Source: Macrostomum hystrix
Lineage: Eukaryota; Platyhelminthes; Macrostomidae
Assembly (NCBI GenBank): GCA_950097015.1
Contig: CATNEN010000005.1
Location: 3,525,501-3,589,500, forward strand
DNA length: 64,000 nucleotides
Direction of reading: 5' to 3'
This document shows, in pieces, positions 21,200 through 31,775 of this stretch. The notes under the pieces were generated by a model, which did no database searches, had not been told where the DNA came from, and saw nothing but the letters and a program-made list of their open reading frames with translations. Both the position numbers and the translations under genes were made by a program. How positions within the stretch are numbered: position 1 is the first letter of the stretch; each line of letters begins with the position of its first letter.

Positions 21200-22339
21200 T
21201 GCTAGGCTGAAACACGCAATTGTCCGAGGCAGCTCTACCCACAGTGGCGCACGTCAGTATATATTGTGACGGCGAAGCGCAGATCAGATAAATACTTCAT
21301 GCTGTGAATGTTGCATGCGACTTGGTCGAGACCAAACCATTTGACTAATAGTTTATAGTCAGAGTCAATACTTTAAAATATCTAGAATTTTATGAATTGA
21401 AAATATACTTTTGAACCTTTGAACCCCAGATTTTGTTATTCGTCTAAACAATTCGTTTTTTACCTATGCATTTTGCTAGCGATGCGATTTAATTGGGTAG
21501 ATATCGACCACAACTGCTTTGATCGCGTTATCAGGGCTTTGTCTTATCCACACACGCAATAGATTGTTTACTCATTGTTTACGCAAGCGTGTTTTGCGGG
21601 CTTAAAGCACTGAGACTTAACTCTCAAGTACAAACGATTAGAAGATTCTGCATGTTTATTCGAACTGAATCAGCTGCATGCGTAGAAACATTTTGCTCAT
21701 GTCGGAAAATATTTGGAGAGGAGACGCAGGGCACCCGAACTGCAACGAAGATGCATCATGCTAAACCTATGGCATGAGACAGGTAAGCCTATTGTAGGAG
21801 ATAGGTCCAGCAGCAGCATCCATTCACGGACTACTGTTCATTGTGATTGTAAAACCGATAAGTAGTCATTGCGGGCAGTTTGTCTCAGAGGGAGCACACA
21901 CACATTTAGTGCGATTGCAAAGTACTGAATAAGCATAAAGACTTGATACGAAGACTCAGCGCAGAGCTTTCAGGCACACTTGTTTAACAAAAGCCTTCTG
22001 TTTTACCGGCAGAAACTGTCGAAACATATAAACAGGACTCAGTCAAAAACAAAACATTTTCCGGTCTAAAAATAGTATTGGTTTCACGGCAAACGGTATG
22101 ATTAATTAGGAAGGCTAGTTCTGTCACCGCATTCATGAGTACATCATCCAACAGTGACTGAATTCGTGCTGAATATCATATTAATCAAATCTACATTTGA
22201 TAAAATGTTCCAAGAGTAGGCACAGTGAAAGCTGTCAGCACATGCAGTTCATTCCGTGTCGACAGCAAAACCAGTTTCCGAATCATCAGTTCCAGCATGA
22301 TCACCTCCAGCAATGCAGCGCATTCAACACGCATTGGAG
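21200..22339. other. Duplicated spacer with a scrap of POLR3F
   Basis: No gene is seen. Bases 21600-21690 carry the four-copy 95-base block. Bases 21717-21745 (ggagacgcagggcacccgaa) match POLR3F exon 3, and about 21770-21795 (cctatggcatgagacaggta) match its intron 1, so two non-adjacent pieces are fused. The whole stretch recurs at 36870-38000. Confidence 0.6.
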
Positions 22340-24871
22340 CTAAGCTTCGATGTAGATGCTCGCTCGAGATGGTCCAGCTGCCGACATCTTGATGGCTTGC
22401 TGGCGCTCAACAATGGCCAGCTGCCTCTGAAACAGTTGAGCACTGATTTTTCGAAGCAACAATTCATAAAAAGTTTGTCAGGTAAAGCTGCTACCTTTGT
22501 TTTCACCAGATAACCGCAAACGCTCAAGAGTGCCGCGGTGAGAACAGCAATGAGCAACCAAGGAAGCCAGATCACTGAGCACACTTGCTTTGGCTGCATG
22601 TCGGATTTCGTTGCAGCTGAAATCACAGAGCAGCGAGCATCAAATTTCATTGTGACTGATTTTCTACAAAAGCTTAAACTCTTCTTACACTTCTGTTTCC
22701 AGTCGATGCTTGCGTGAGTTGAGAACAGCAGTCGAGACTGGCTCGCTTCATCAAACTGATGAGCTGAGCAGTTTGCAGTCAGCCTGTCAACATAGGAGCA
22801 CTTCTCACAGACCCACACAGAGGTCAGTGACTGTGAGCTGGTCATACTCGAGTTTCCAAGTCTTCGCAGAGTGAGCAGTCTGTGACTCGAGTCGGTAGCA
22901 ATGCACTCATGCTCAGGATTAGGCTCTGACACTGACGACTCAAAAGTTATTGCGAATCGAGCTCGAGACCCCACACTGAGACTGTGCACATCAACGGAGA
23001 TCGTCAGATGTCTCGGAGGATCTGCAATGTGCACTTTTATGAGTGAGTGTTGGATAGTTTGATGGGCTCATTGGTAAAAAGCCACTCACGGAGTACTCGC
23101 AGGGTCTGGCTGCTGAGCACCTCATCGCCTAGGCTGCAGATGTAGTTGCCTGCATCAGACAGCTGCACCTGCTCAATCAGGTGAGCTTGCAATCCGGTGG
23201 AGAGTGTCAGAGGGGAGTTTTCGCGAGTCAGTCTGACCATTTTGATCGTCTCATTGTTCTGGATGCAATCGACATGGCATCTGACGGTGACTTGTGAGTT
23301 TTGAATCGCCGAATTCTTTGATATATTCGCTATTGATGAAATTCGGAATTAGGTATGAAAAACATTGTAAACGGTGAGAAGGCCACATGGAGTATTTCAA
23401 ACTCCAACATTTTGTCTGAATCTCCTAAATTATTCAACCATTCGCCATGAAAGTCCATAACCCGGGCTAAAACTTTTAGCTCTATCCGATTAAACAACTT
23501 CCAGAATCACAATACGTCAGCATCGTCGAGATATTTAAGAATTCTCGCCGGGGTGTCTACTATTGTGAGGCTACTATTGTGAGGCTACTATTGTGAGGCT
23601 ACTATTGTGAGGCTACTATTGTGAGGCTACTATTGTGAGGCTACTATTGTGAGGCTACTATTGTGAGGTTACTATTGTGAGGCTACTATTGTGAGGCTAC
23701 TATTGTGAAGCTACTATTGTAAGGCTACTATTGTGAGGCTACTATTGTGAGGCTACTGTTGTTGACTATTTTGCATTGATTGATATTGTTATTTTTTTAC
23801 TTTTGAACCGCTGGAGTTCGCCAAGAGGTTTATACAGAACAATGTCAGTCACTAGTCCATGTCACCTAGGACTTCGACACGCATCGCTGAATATCTCGAC
23901 TATGCTAGCTCGGACGGCTCTAAAAGTTAGTTCATCGTAAAAGATGGAAAACTTCATTCATACGTGATAACTTACTGAATGCAGCAAATCTTCTGAGCCA
24001 CATGTCGACGAAAGCCATCGCTCGTCTAATGGGCTCTGGTTCTGTCGCGACAAATCTCCTTAATAAAACAATGCGGACCTGAAAAGGGTCTCACAATCCG
24101 TACTGATGTGGAACGGACACGAATTTTTACCTTAATTTTTGCATCTGCAATTACCATATGTGTATTGCAGTTTACAGTCAAAGTTTGTCCGGATGAAACT
24201 TTGTTTGGCGTCCTTCCGCACAGCCTCCAGGTTCCGCTTTTCGCCCCCTGAAAGACGGAGCTGATGTTTCTCGAGTCGCAGTGGTCCGAGCCGAAGTCCA
24301 GGTCTTCCGGCGACGTCCACACCTCAATGTCTGCTGCTCGAGCGGTCAAATTGTATCCGTAGGTATCCGAGCGGTCATATTGACTCAAAGCTTTTAAGTT
24401 GAGAAAAAATATCTGTATTAAAAAAGCAACTTGGGCGTTTTATATGGCAGGATAAAATCACAGGGAAGAGAAGTGCTCACTTCTCCCTCTGATGGACACA
24501 GAGCTGATGCTCTCCTGCTGTCTCAGTTTTATCACAAACCAGTGGAATCCGGCATCAGCGCTTTGCAGACCTTCCTTGGAGTGAAGAAATGGCCAGTTGC
24601 CAACTTCATCAGCTGAGCGACTCCAGAAGCAATTGCTCGGTGGTGGATCCAAGCTGGATGACTGCCATGATGCTTCAATGGTGCTCTTTCTGATTGGAAG
24701 CATACCTGTTTGAAGCAATTGGGTTAACAAACAATGGAAAGCATTATAGATACATAAATCCAGTATTGGAAAACCTGACCGTGCCAGCTCACATCTGTCT
24801 GAGTCCCCTCGACTCAGAATGGCGAATCCAAGAAAAGCCAGGGTGACACGCAACACAGCCAGATGGTTCAT
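22340..24871 (-). CDS. Receptor F: galactose-binding-like + Ig + transmembrane protein
   Basis: Eight minus-strand exons join in frame: 24871-24793, 24705-24481, 24390-24131, 24078-23976, 23329-23090, 23021-22689, 22616-22495, 22426-22340 (482 residues; phases 1,1,0,1,1,1,0). The signal peptide is MNHLAVLRVTLAFLGFAIL. Exons 2-4 read HWFVIKLRQQESISSVSIRG, ADIEVWTSPEDLDFG, WRLCGRTP, VRIVLLRRFVA. The Ig domain has VTVRCHVDC and AGNYICSLGDEVLSS. The helix is WLPWLLIAVLTAALLSVCGY. The 28-residue tail ends RASIYIEA. Intron 6 (22688-22617) is only 72 bases, a multiple of three without a stop, so its retention would add 24 residues in frame. The 5' half is close to E, while exons 5-8 differ strongly, so the two genes share a front and not a back. 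Appears intact. Confidence 0.77.
23556..23765 (+). repeat. 14-bp minisatellite in intron 4 of gene F
   Basis: About 15 copies of ctactattgtgagg, with few variants, between the exons at 23976 and 23329. Confidence 0.95.
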
Positions 24872-24879
24872 GATTTCTA

Positions 24880-25365
24880 TCAATTGATCAAAGCTTTGTC
24901 GAGCTTTCTTATCGAAATACTTCTAAACTTTAAGATCGCAGTTTATATGTGAATCTGCTGTTGGCATGTTTACTGAATAGTTGTTCCTGTAAATAGTGCA
25001 TTCTTAGAGCTTAATTTAAACTGGGTCCGTTATTCTAAGAGTTATTTGTGTGGGTCTCGGAACTAAAGATAACGAATCATTTTCCGGAAGGAAATTTCCT
25101 GATGCTATTCAGTTGAATTTTATTTGGTAACTGTGTGGAGACAAGTCAGAATACTGTGTAGAATTATTCACTTTTATTTGCAAACAAAAGTTGCATTTTT
25201 TTATAAAGAGTTGGCAAGCTTCACTCGGAAGGTGCACGAATAAGAATTTAAAGAAAGTGATGAACAGTTCAAGGGCAAAATAAAACAGAAACAGATTTCA
25301 GTAGGATCAGAAATCAAGATAAGAGGCTAGCAGGAGGGACAACAGCAATATTCAACTCTGGTGCA
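24880..25365. other. Upstream region of gene F
   Basis: AT-rich, no gene seen. Part is shared with the region upstream of E (gggacaacagcaatattcaa at about 25334). Confidence 0.5.
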
Positions 25366-26631
25366 ATTCGACGTATCGTGCTTGCTTCTGGCGTGGCTCA
25401 GGTAATCATGTTGGCACCTCTCGGTGTGCCATGAAGAAAGTTTTATTCTGACTCTCGCAAAGCCCAACGGAAACAAGAACGCAAGCACCATTCGCACTTT
25501 TGGCATCTGGAGTGCCAGCAGCGTGTCAGAATCCATTCAAAATGTGAACTAAAGTCACGCTGGTAACTACTCATGCAGAGTGGGTGACGAGGTCCTCAGC
25601 TCCCGACTGCTCAAAGTCTACTGTGAGTATACAATGAAGCCCACATAAGTGCCATTTCACAAGAGCACACAGCAATGTCTGCAGTCTCACAAACTCAACA
25701 ATCCCCGATCTCAGATCCGCCAAGCAACCTGAGCATCTACTCAAATGACAACTGCGCCACTAAGCCGTCGGAACGGAATTTCACCTTCGAGTCAACGCAG
25801 TCAGATCCACATCCTCTGCATAAATGCTTTCTGAGAGACCACCGAGACGAAAATGCCACAGTAACAATGGCATCGAGTGTCACAGAATCGGACGGCAAAT
25901 TCAGGTCGATTTGGAAATGCGAAAACTGTCTGACTGTGAATGTGACATGCACAGCACATTGGAATGATGATAAACTGTCATGGAGCTACAGCACCACAGA
26001 AAGTCTGTCTTGCCCTATGAACTCAGTCTCTTTCAGTGAGTTGGAGATTATGTCTGCCGTACTTGTCACAGTTTCTATAGTACATAATGATCTAGGCGGA
26101 CTCTGAACTTTGAAATGTTACTGATTCACTTTGTCCCCTCCCAGTTGGGCTTGACTGGAGTCTTGACTTCTTTCAGTGAGTTGGAGATTATGTCTGCAGT
26201 ACTTGTCACAGTTTCTATAGTACATAATGATCTAGGCGGACTCTGAACTTTGAAATGTTACTGATTCACTTTGTCCCCTCCCAGTTGGGCTTGACTGGAG
26301 TCTTGACTTCACATAAAACATGATTTCAGGTGCCCTTCGATGTGCTTATCAGATGCAAGCCTCCATTTGGATTCTGTTGGCAGTCATTTCGGTCCTGACA
26401 TTGCTCCTGATTGTAGTCAGCATCTGTCTGTGGAGAACTCGGGTAATGCACTCCAGGATGCTAGCTGTGCTCACAATTCATGCTCCATTCAGTCTGACAG
26501 CAACTGGTTCGTGTAAATAAAAAACATTCACATTTCAGAGCCGAATAAAAGTGTTGCTCGAAGATCAACAAAATCCAGCAGCACATAGAGGGGCTGCGAA
26601 ATCTCGACAAAGTGTTTACATGACTGAGTGA
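25366..26631 (+). pseudogene. Receptor pseudogene B (5'-truncated copy of A)
   Basis: About 25366-25420 is a scrap of an exon 2 (acgtatcgtgcttgc ... ttggcacctc) fused straight to the middle of the Ig exon at 25422. The Ig exon (to 25622) has a stop, TAA at 25550, where A reads Glu in VNESHAG. Exon 6 (25715-26035), the transmembrane exon (26330-26442) and tail (26539-26631, ends SRQSVYMTE) are otherwise like gene A. Exons 1, 3 and 4 are missing. A 140-bp tandem duplication repeats the donor region of exon 6. Not expected to make a receptor. Confidence 0.85.
26035..26315 (+). repeat. 140-bp tandem duplication after exon 6 of pseudogene B
   Basis: tttcagtgagttggagatta at 26031 recurs at 26171, and the copies stay alike through gggcttgactggagtcttga. 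Gene A has one copy (3297-3440). Both copies contain the gtgagt donor. Confidence 0.9.
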
Positions 26632-28290
26632 AACTTCTCATGATCATGATTGTGGGACATTGTGCCAACTCTGATCTGTGCATCACAACGAGATGTCTTT
26701 GCTGAAAATGTAAAGAAAAATGGCTTAGCTTTTTATTCAACTATTTCGTTCCTGTAACGCTGCTAAAAGCTTCACTTACAATACAATAGCCAGTTACTTG
26801 TCACTCTCTGCTATGATTGTTGATTGCATGACAACATGACTCTGAGAATTCTGGTAACTATACTCTTTATACAATCCAAGACTTTCGAGTAGAGTAAATT
26901 ACACGAAATAAAAGTTTGTGTTTTACTCTATCAGTGCAGTATCATGAACCTACTATGTTCCCTTCCTTGCGAATAATTAACCATATTATAGTAACAATAA
27001 CTCTATTAATCGCAGGGCTGTAGGCACTGGTACATCATTTGGCGCAGAAGTAATTTTTGCATCATTTGGTGACAGTACACCAACAAAAACAACTTAGAGG
27101 AAAAACTTCTCGAAATAACTCTGAAACGCTGATGGTTAGCGTGAGAGCGAAATAAATTCTCAGACCACCTCGCTTCTGAGTGCAGGCGATATAAATAGTC
27201 ACTTGTAGTCACTTGTCACTCTATGCTATAATTGTTGATTGTATGACAACTTGACTCTTGTAATTCTGGTAACTATACTCTTAATACCATTCAAGAATTT
27301 TGTGTAGAGTAAACAACACATAATTAAAGTGTGTGCTTTACTTCATCAGCTCTGCATCAGGAACTTATTAAGTTCTCTTCCTTGCGAATAATCGACATAG
27401 TAATATAGTAATATTTATAGTTTTAGTTATAACTATAGTAACAAAATAATATTGGAGGGCTGCGGACACTGGTTCATCATTTGGTTAGCCTATTCCCGCA
27501 GCCAGCTGTGACGATGTCATTTATTTTATAGCCGTATTTTGTCGTTATTTATCTATTAATTTTTAGTTTCTATGGGAGTTGCATTTTTGTTTTTCTAGTG
27601 AAGTATATTAATGTGTAATTTCTCCTATTTATCTATATTAAATCTATAACAGTACATATATTATTCATTATTTATGCAGCATTGAAAGTCCGTTGGTCGG
27701 ATACTATATGTAATGTATCTGCGCGCCGTATTTAAAAGCCGATGTGTTTTCTTGCGCCACGTGCTCAGTGCTGAAAGTGGAGCTGCTGAATCGCCAGCAT
27801 CGCCAGAGACTATTAATACCATTTTGCTAGGCAGTCAATTAAATACAATAGTCCATATTCGAGTTGGGGTCGTTATCTTAATAATAGCACGAGAGTCCAT
27901 TGCCGCTACACTATTAAGTCCAGCCTTGGTCTTCCTTACTTCTGCAATCGAGTCCTCGAGTGTTACACAGCGATGCAATTCTGCCAAAAATCAGCAAAGC
28001 TTTCGTGCAGAGACTTTCATCTTCTTTTATCGAGGCGAAATGCAAGTCCGAGAATTAGACAAGATTTATACCTTAAAATATCTACGTTGCTCCGCTGATC
28101 TGAAGTATCAGCAATACTTCAATCTAAATATCACAATGCCATCGACTTTTAATAGACAAGATTTATACCCGAAAATAATTAGCCTGCCTGATCTGAATTC
28201 TTAGCGAAAAACAGACAAGACAATATTTAAAACCAGCTAAGCTGCATCTTGATTTAAAAAAGATTTCTGTTGCTAGACATAGTGTTACAG

Positions 28291-28671
28291 AATGCGTTGT
28301 TCAGCTGCAACCGCCCATTGGGATTCTACTTGGGTTTGTTTCTGTTCTGATTTCTCATTGTCGGCAGCATCCTGCTAGTTAGAGCTCAGGTATTCCAATC
28401 AAAGATGCTTCATTGATGCCGCCATGAGGGACTACTAAATCAGAATGACCCACGACCATCAAATTGTGAAAGGTAGTTAAAATGTAGTTGCAAACCGATT
28501 TTAAAGTCCGTGTTTGTGCTGCGACATGCTGCATTCATTTGCAGGACTCATTGTTGCGACCTGATAATTCGCCGAAAATTCCAGAGTCGGCTGAGGAGTC
28601 ACGAAAGTCGACAAAATCGAACGAGGCCCGAGAGTCCGAGATTGCAACGCAGTGTGTACGTTACCGAGTGA
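28291..28671 (+). pseudogene. Second transmembrane/tail pair of copy B, frameshifted
   Basis: Matches 5427-5813. The transmembrane exon 28291-28389 is 99 bases against 104, because five bases (actat) in the helix are missing, so the frame is lost and a TAG follows. The tail exon 28585-28671 is still open and ends RSVYVTE-type codons (AGT GTG TAC GTT ACC GAG TGA). Confidence 0.75.
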
Positions 28672-28749
28672 AATTGTGCTGTGCTCTGAGGACCTGAGCT
28701 GAGAGGCAATGGACAGAGAAACTGGCAAAGTCTCAAGATTTCTAATTAG

Positions 28750-29134
28750 CATAAAAAATAAAAATAAAAATAATTGACACTAGACCCAAGGGCCAGTGCA
28801 GGTGTTGTGTGTCAAGCACACTAGCAGGTGGGGACTGCACACCTAATGTACACCCCGGCTCTCTCGGACACCGGTTGACAAATAAAATAGAATTTATTTT
28901 TTCCAAACATATCGGCAGCATCCAAACCCCACAGAATTGCCGCACAGAGCTGATATATTCCACGCCAGCCGTAATTATTATTACACGACGACATGTCGGT
29001 AATCATTTGCAGCTGAGTAGACTGTGTGCACATCTTGCCAAAGGCTGCACGAATAGTTCTAGACTAGGTCGGGAGTCGAACCCAGGACCATCTGACCCGG
29101 AGTCCGACACCTTACTGACTGAGCTATCCGCCCC
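28750..29134 (-). mobile_element. tRNA-derived SINE (family 2), full copy
   Basis: Read on the minus strand it starts GGGGCGGATAGCTCAGTCAG (A box TAGCTCAGTCAG) with B box GGGTTCGACTC, a body containing tggggtttggatgctgccg and ccggtgtccgagagagccgg, and ends tgggtctagtgtc before a TTTTTA simple tail at 28752-28770. The tRNA-like head does not close an acceptor stem, so it is not a functional tRNA. Confidence 0.8.
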
Positions 29135-29760
29135 TGAGATGAGACACGGTGGAGATTAGACACAAAAGTGCCTTACGGGCTTTAAACACTCAGACTTCAC
29201 ACTCAAGTATAAACGATTAAAAGATTCTGCATGTTTATTCGAACTGAATCAGCTGCTTGCGTAGAAGCATTTTTTTCTTGTCAAAAAAGAAAAAAAATTG
29301 TATCACGTTAAAACAGCCATTCTTTGGGATTGTGCCTCGATTAAAGGCGGATGTTTTTATACGAATGTTTTGCGGATATTTTGCTGAATTGCCTCGCTGG
29401 CTGCGGGCATTGGCTAACCAAAAAAACATGCCCAGAGCCCTCCTGCAAGTATTAATGTCTTGTGTACCGGGCGGCTGCTGTGGTCGGACTGTCCATTAAT
29501 ACCCAGAAGATAATGGTGCTGACCGTGCCAACTGACTTTCGAGCTGAGATTTGCTGCCGTGACGCGAGTGGAACAGCGACGCTGCTGCCCCGCTGCGAAG
29601 ACTTCACCTAACCTCGGCAGTCCGGTGCTACGAGTAAATATCGTTGACGACATGACCCGGTGCAGGGCGCTTGCCGCCTTCGGTGTCCACTACTCGCCGA
29701 CCACCCCCCACCAATATCAGCAATTAATGTGGAGCCCAGCTCTGCCAGCCAAGCTTGCGC

Positions 29761-29889
29761 CTAAAGCTTGCCGGCCACGTCGTTCTTGAAGAACAGCGCT
29801 ATCCTGAGCCACTGCAGGATGTACTGTTGCTTTCCCTGAAGGGGCCGCAGCGGCGTGGCCAGGCGAGATCGCAACATTTTGTCGACCTG
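29761..29889 (-). CDS. Second copy of the candidate short 3' exon
   Basis: Same 42 open codons and TAG as 6811-6939 within the A/B segmental duplication. The only coding change seen is Val to Leu after DKM. Unidentified; see the first copy. Confidence 0.3.
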   Translation of the reverse strand, partial: QVDKMLRSRLATPLRPLQGKQQYILQWLRIALFFKNDVAGKL

Positions 29890-30224
29890 CTATTGAATGT
29901 CGCAGGCATTTCTGACTCGCGATTCTGCGCAGGTCTGCGAAGATCGCAGGCGGCATCCAGGGAAACGGAGGCAATTTGCGCGTAATGCCGCGACGTCGGT
30001 CCCCGCGTGAATGGAGTGTCCTTTGATCGACCTCCCCGTTGCGACCTGCCCCAATTGCTGTGCTGGGTCTCATTGCGTGGTTTGCACCTACTCATGAAAC
30101 GATGTCCGCCTGTCTCTAAACCAAATTTTCAGGGATGCTGCTGCTAAGACCAATAAGAAGTGAATTCGCGTGCATTTCACAATACTTATACAAGAAACTG
30201 TTAACAGGGTAGAACTGTATTAGG

Positions 30225-31775
30225 AAGGTAATACCATGTCTTCTCCGAAAAAGTAATGTTTCTGCGGATTTTACACAGAAAATCTTTAAACATTAAAAAA
30301 TATGATTGCGTTTAAAATAAGAATGGCAGAATTTAAAACTGCGGCAGAGAAAAATTGAGTGAAATTGAAAGCATAATAAAACGATGAGCAGTCAGCAGGA
30401 AAAGTAAGTAATTCAAGAAAAATTACCATAAAAATTATGCCTAGAAAATTCCTTTTGCATTAATAAATCAATTTAGGCTTTAAGTGCGATAGATTATTGC
30501 AGCTTAATAGTGGCTTAAAAGCATTTGTGTCAATTTTTTCATTTCTTTTTGGTATAATTTCACAGCACGACCTAAATTTACATTCGTTAATTTGTTTTCA
30601 AATATACGTAAAGTAGTTTTTTCTTTGTTTTGTATTTGTTTTATGAATAAGTGGAACGCTATTAAAGTGTAGACAAACGTCAACGAACGATTGAAATGTA
30701 GTTCTAAATTTAATAAATCAATTATCCATGTTGTTAACGAATCGTTGATGTATACATATGAACTGTTATTTTTTAGAAATAAAAACTAAAATAAAAATAG
30801 ACAAATTTTTGCATCCGGCTTAAGAGCTGCAAGAGTTTTAATTGCGCTCCTGTTTTGTGACCTTTGATTTGATTTAAAAAAACACGAGTCTGTTGCGAGT
30901 TCGTCACTAGTTATTTGGTCCTCACTGACGCTGTTTCGTTGTAGAGGCTCTCATTTTCAAGCATGTTGCCTCGTCTTTAGAAAAGACTTTTTAGCTCGTT
31001 CTTGACGTTTCTTTATTGATGAATTTATATACTGGCAGATAAAACAATGATCAGCGGTTGGCAAATTGGTCACTGCACTACTTCAAGTAGGATGGTAATT
31101 GCATGCATCAAACATGATAATTATAATCAAATTCCTGTTTACAAGATATTTAGTGTAATCCTCATGCTATTTATCTGTCATTGACATGCAATTAAATTTC
31201 TAGAAAAATTTTTAAAGATCTTGCTGAAATTGCAACAAAGGTGTCATTTAGATTAGGCTTCTTGCACTTTAAACAACAACTCACTCGTAATTGGAGTGCA
31301 AGAATTGCGAAATTATTGCGTCTCCAATGACAACTTCTGGTAATTCTGCGCAGTTTTGTTCTTCGAGACGCTCTCGGCTTGTCTTACATATTTATAGGCT
31401 GTTCGTGCCTATTTAAATGGATAGTCGAAGCCAAAGTCAAACATCTTCACACAAACCAGTCGTGACTTCCTGTATGCTGGCAAAGCGGACCTTAATTCAA
31501 GACACAACAGCTCTGAAATGTGCTCTGGTTTCAGCTAAACTCATTGCATGTAAGTGTGTGGCTGACAGCGACAGCTTTGACAGCTTTGTCATTCCAAAGA
31601 ACAATTATTTGGTCAGACTAGTCAAGCAGTGATGATTCAATGTAGATTTTTAATGAAGGAATTAAAATAACTAGATAAACTTCTTTGCGTACATTTCAAC
31701 GAGAATTCATTTCACTTGTTAGCGTTTTCTTTTATAAAACAAGATCCTGCTTGGACGCGGAACAACAACTGAGGC
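30225..31775. other. AT-rich spacer and upstream region of gene D
   Basis: 30225 is where homology with the A-side copy ends. 30225 to about 31040 shows no gene. From about 31040 the sequence matches the upstream region of gene C, including the kept open stretch at 31417-31632. Confidence 0.5.

Noticed and set aside
28750-29134. Possible tRNA gene (A and B boxes)
   Set aside because: The acceptor stem does not pair and the body continues into a SINE. The same applies at 9640, 13322, 20880, 36460 and 63840.
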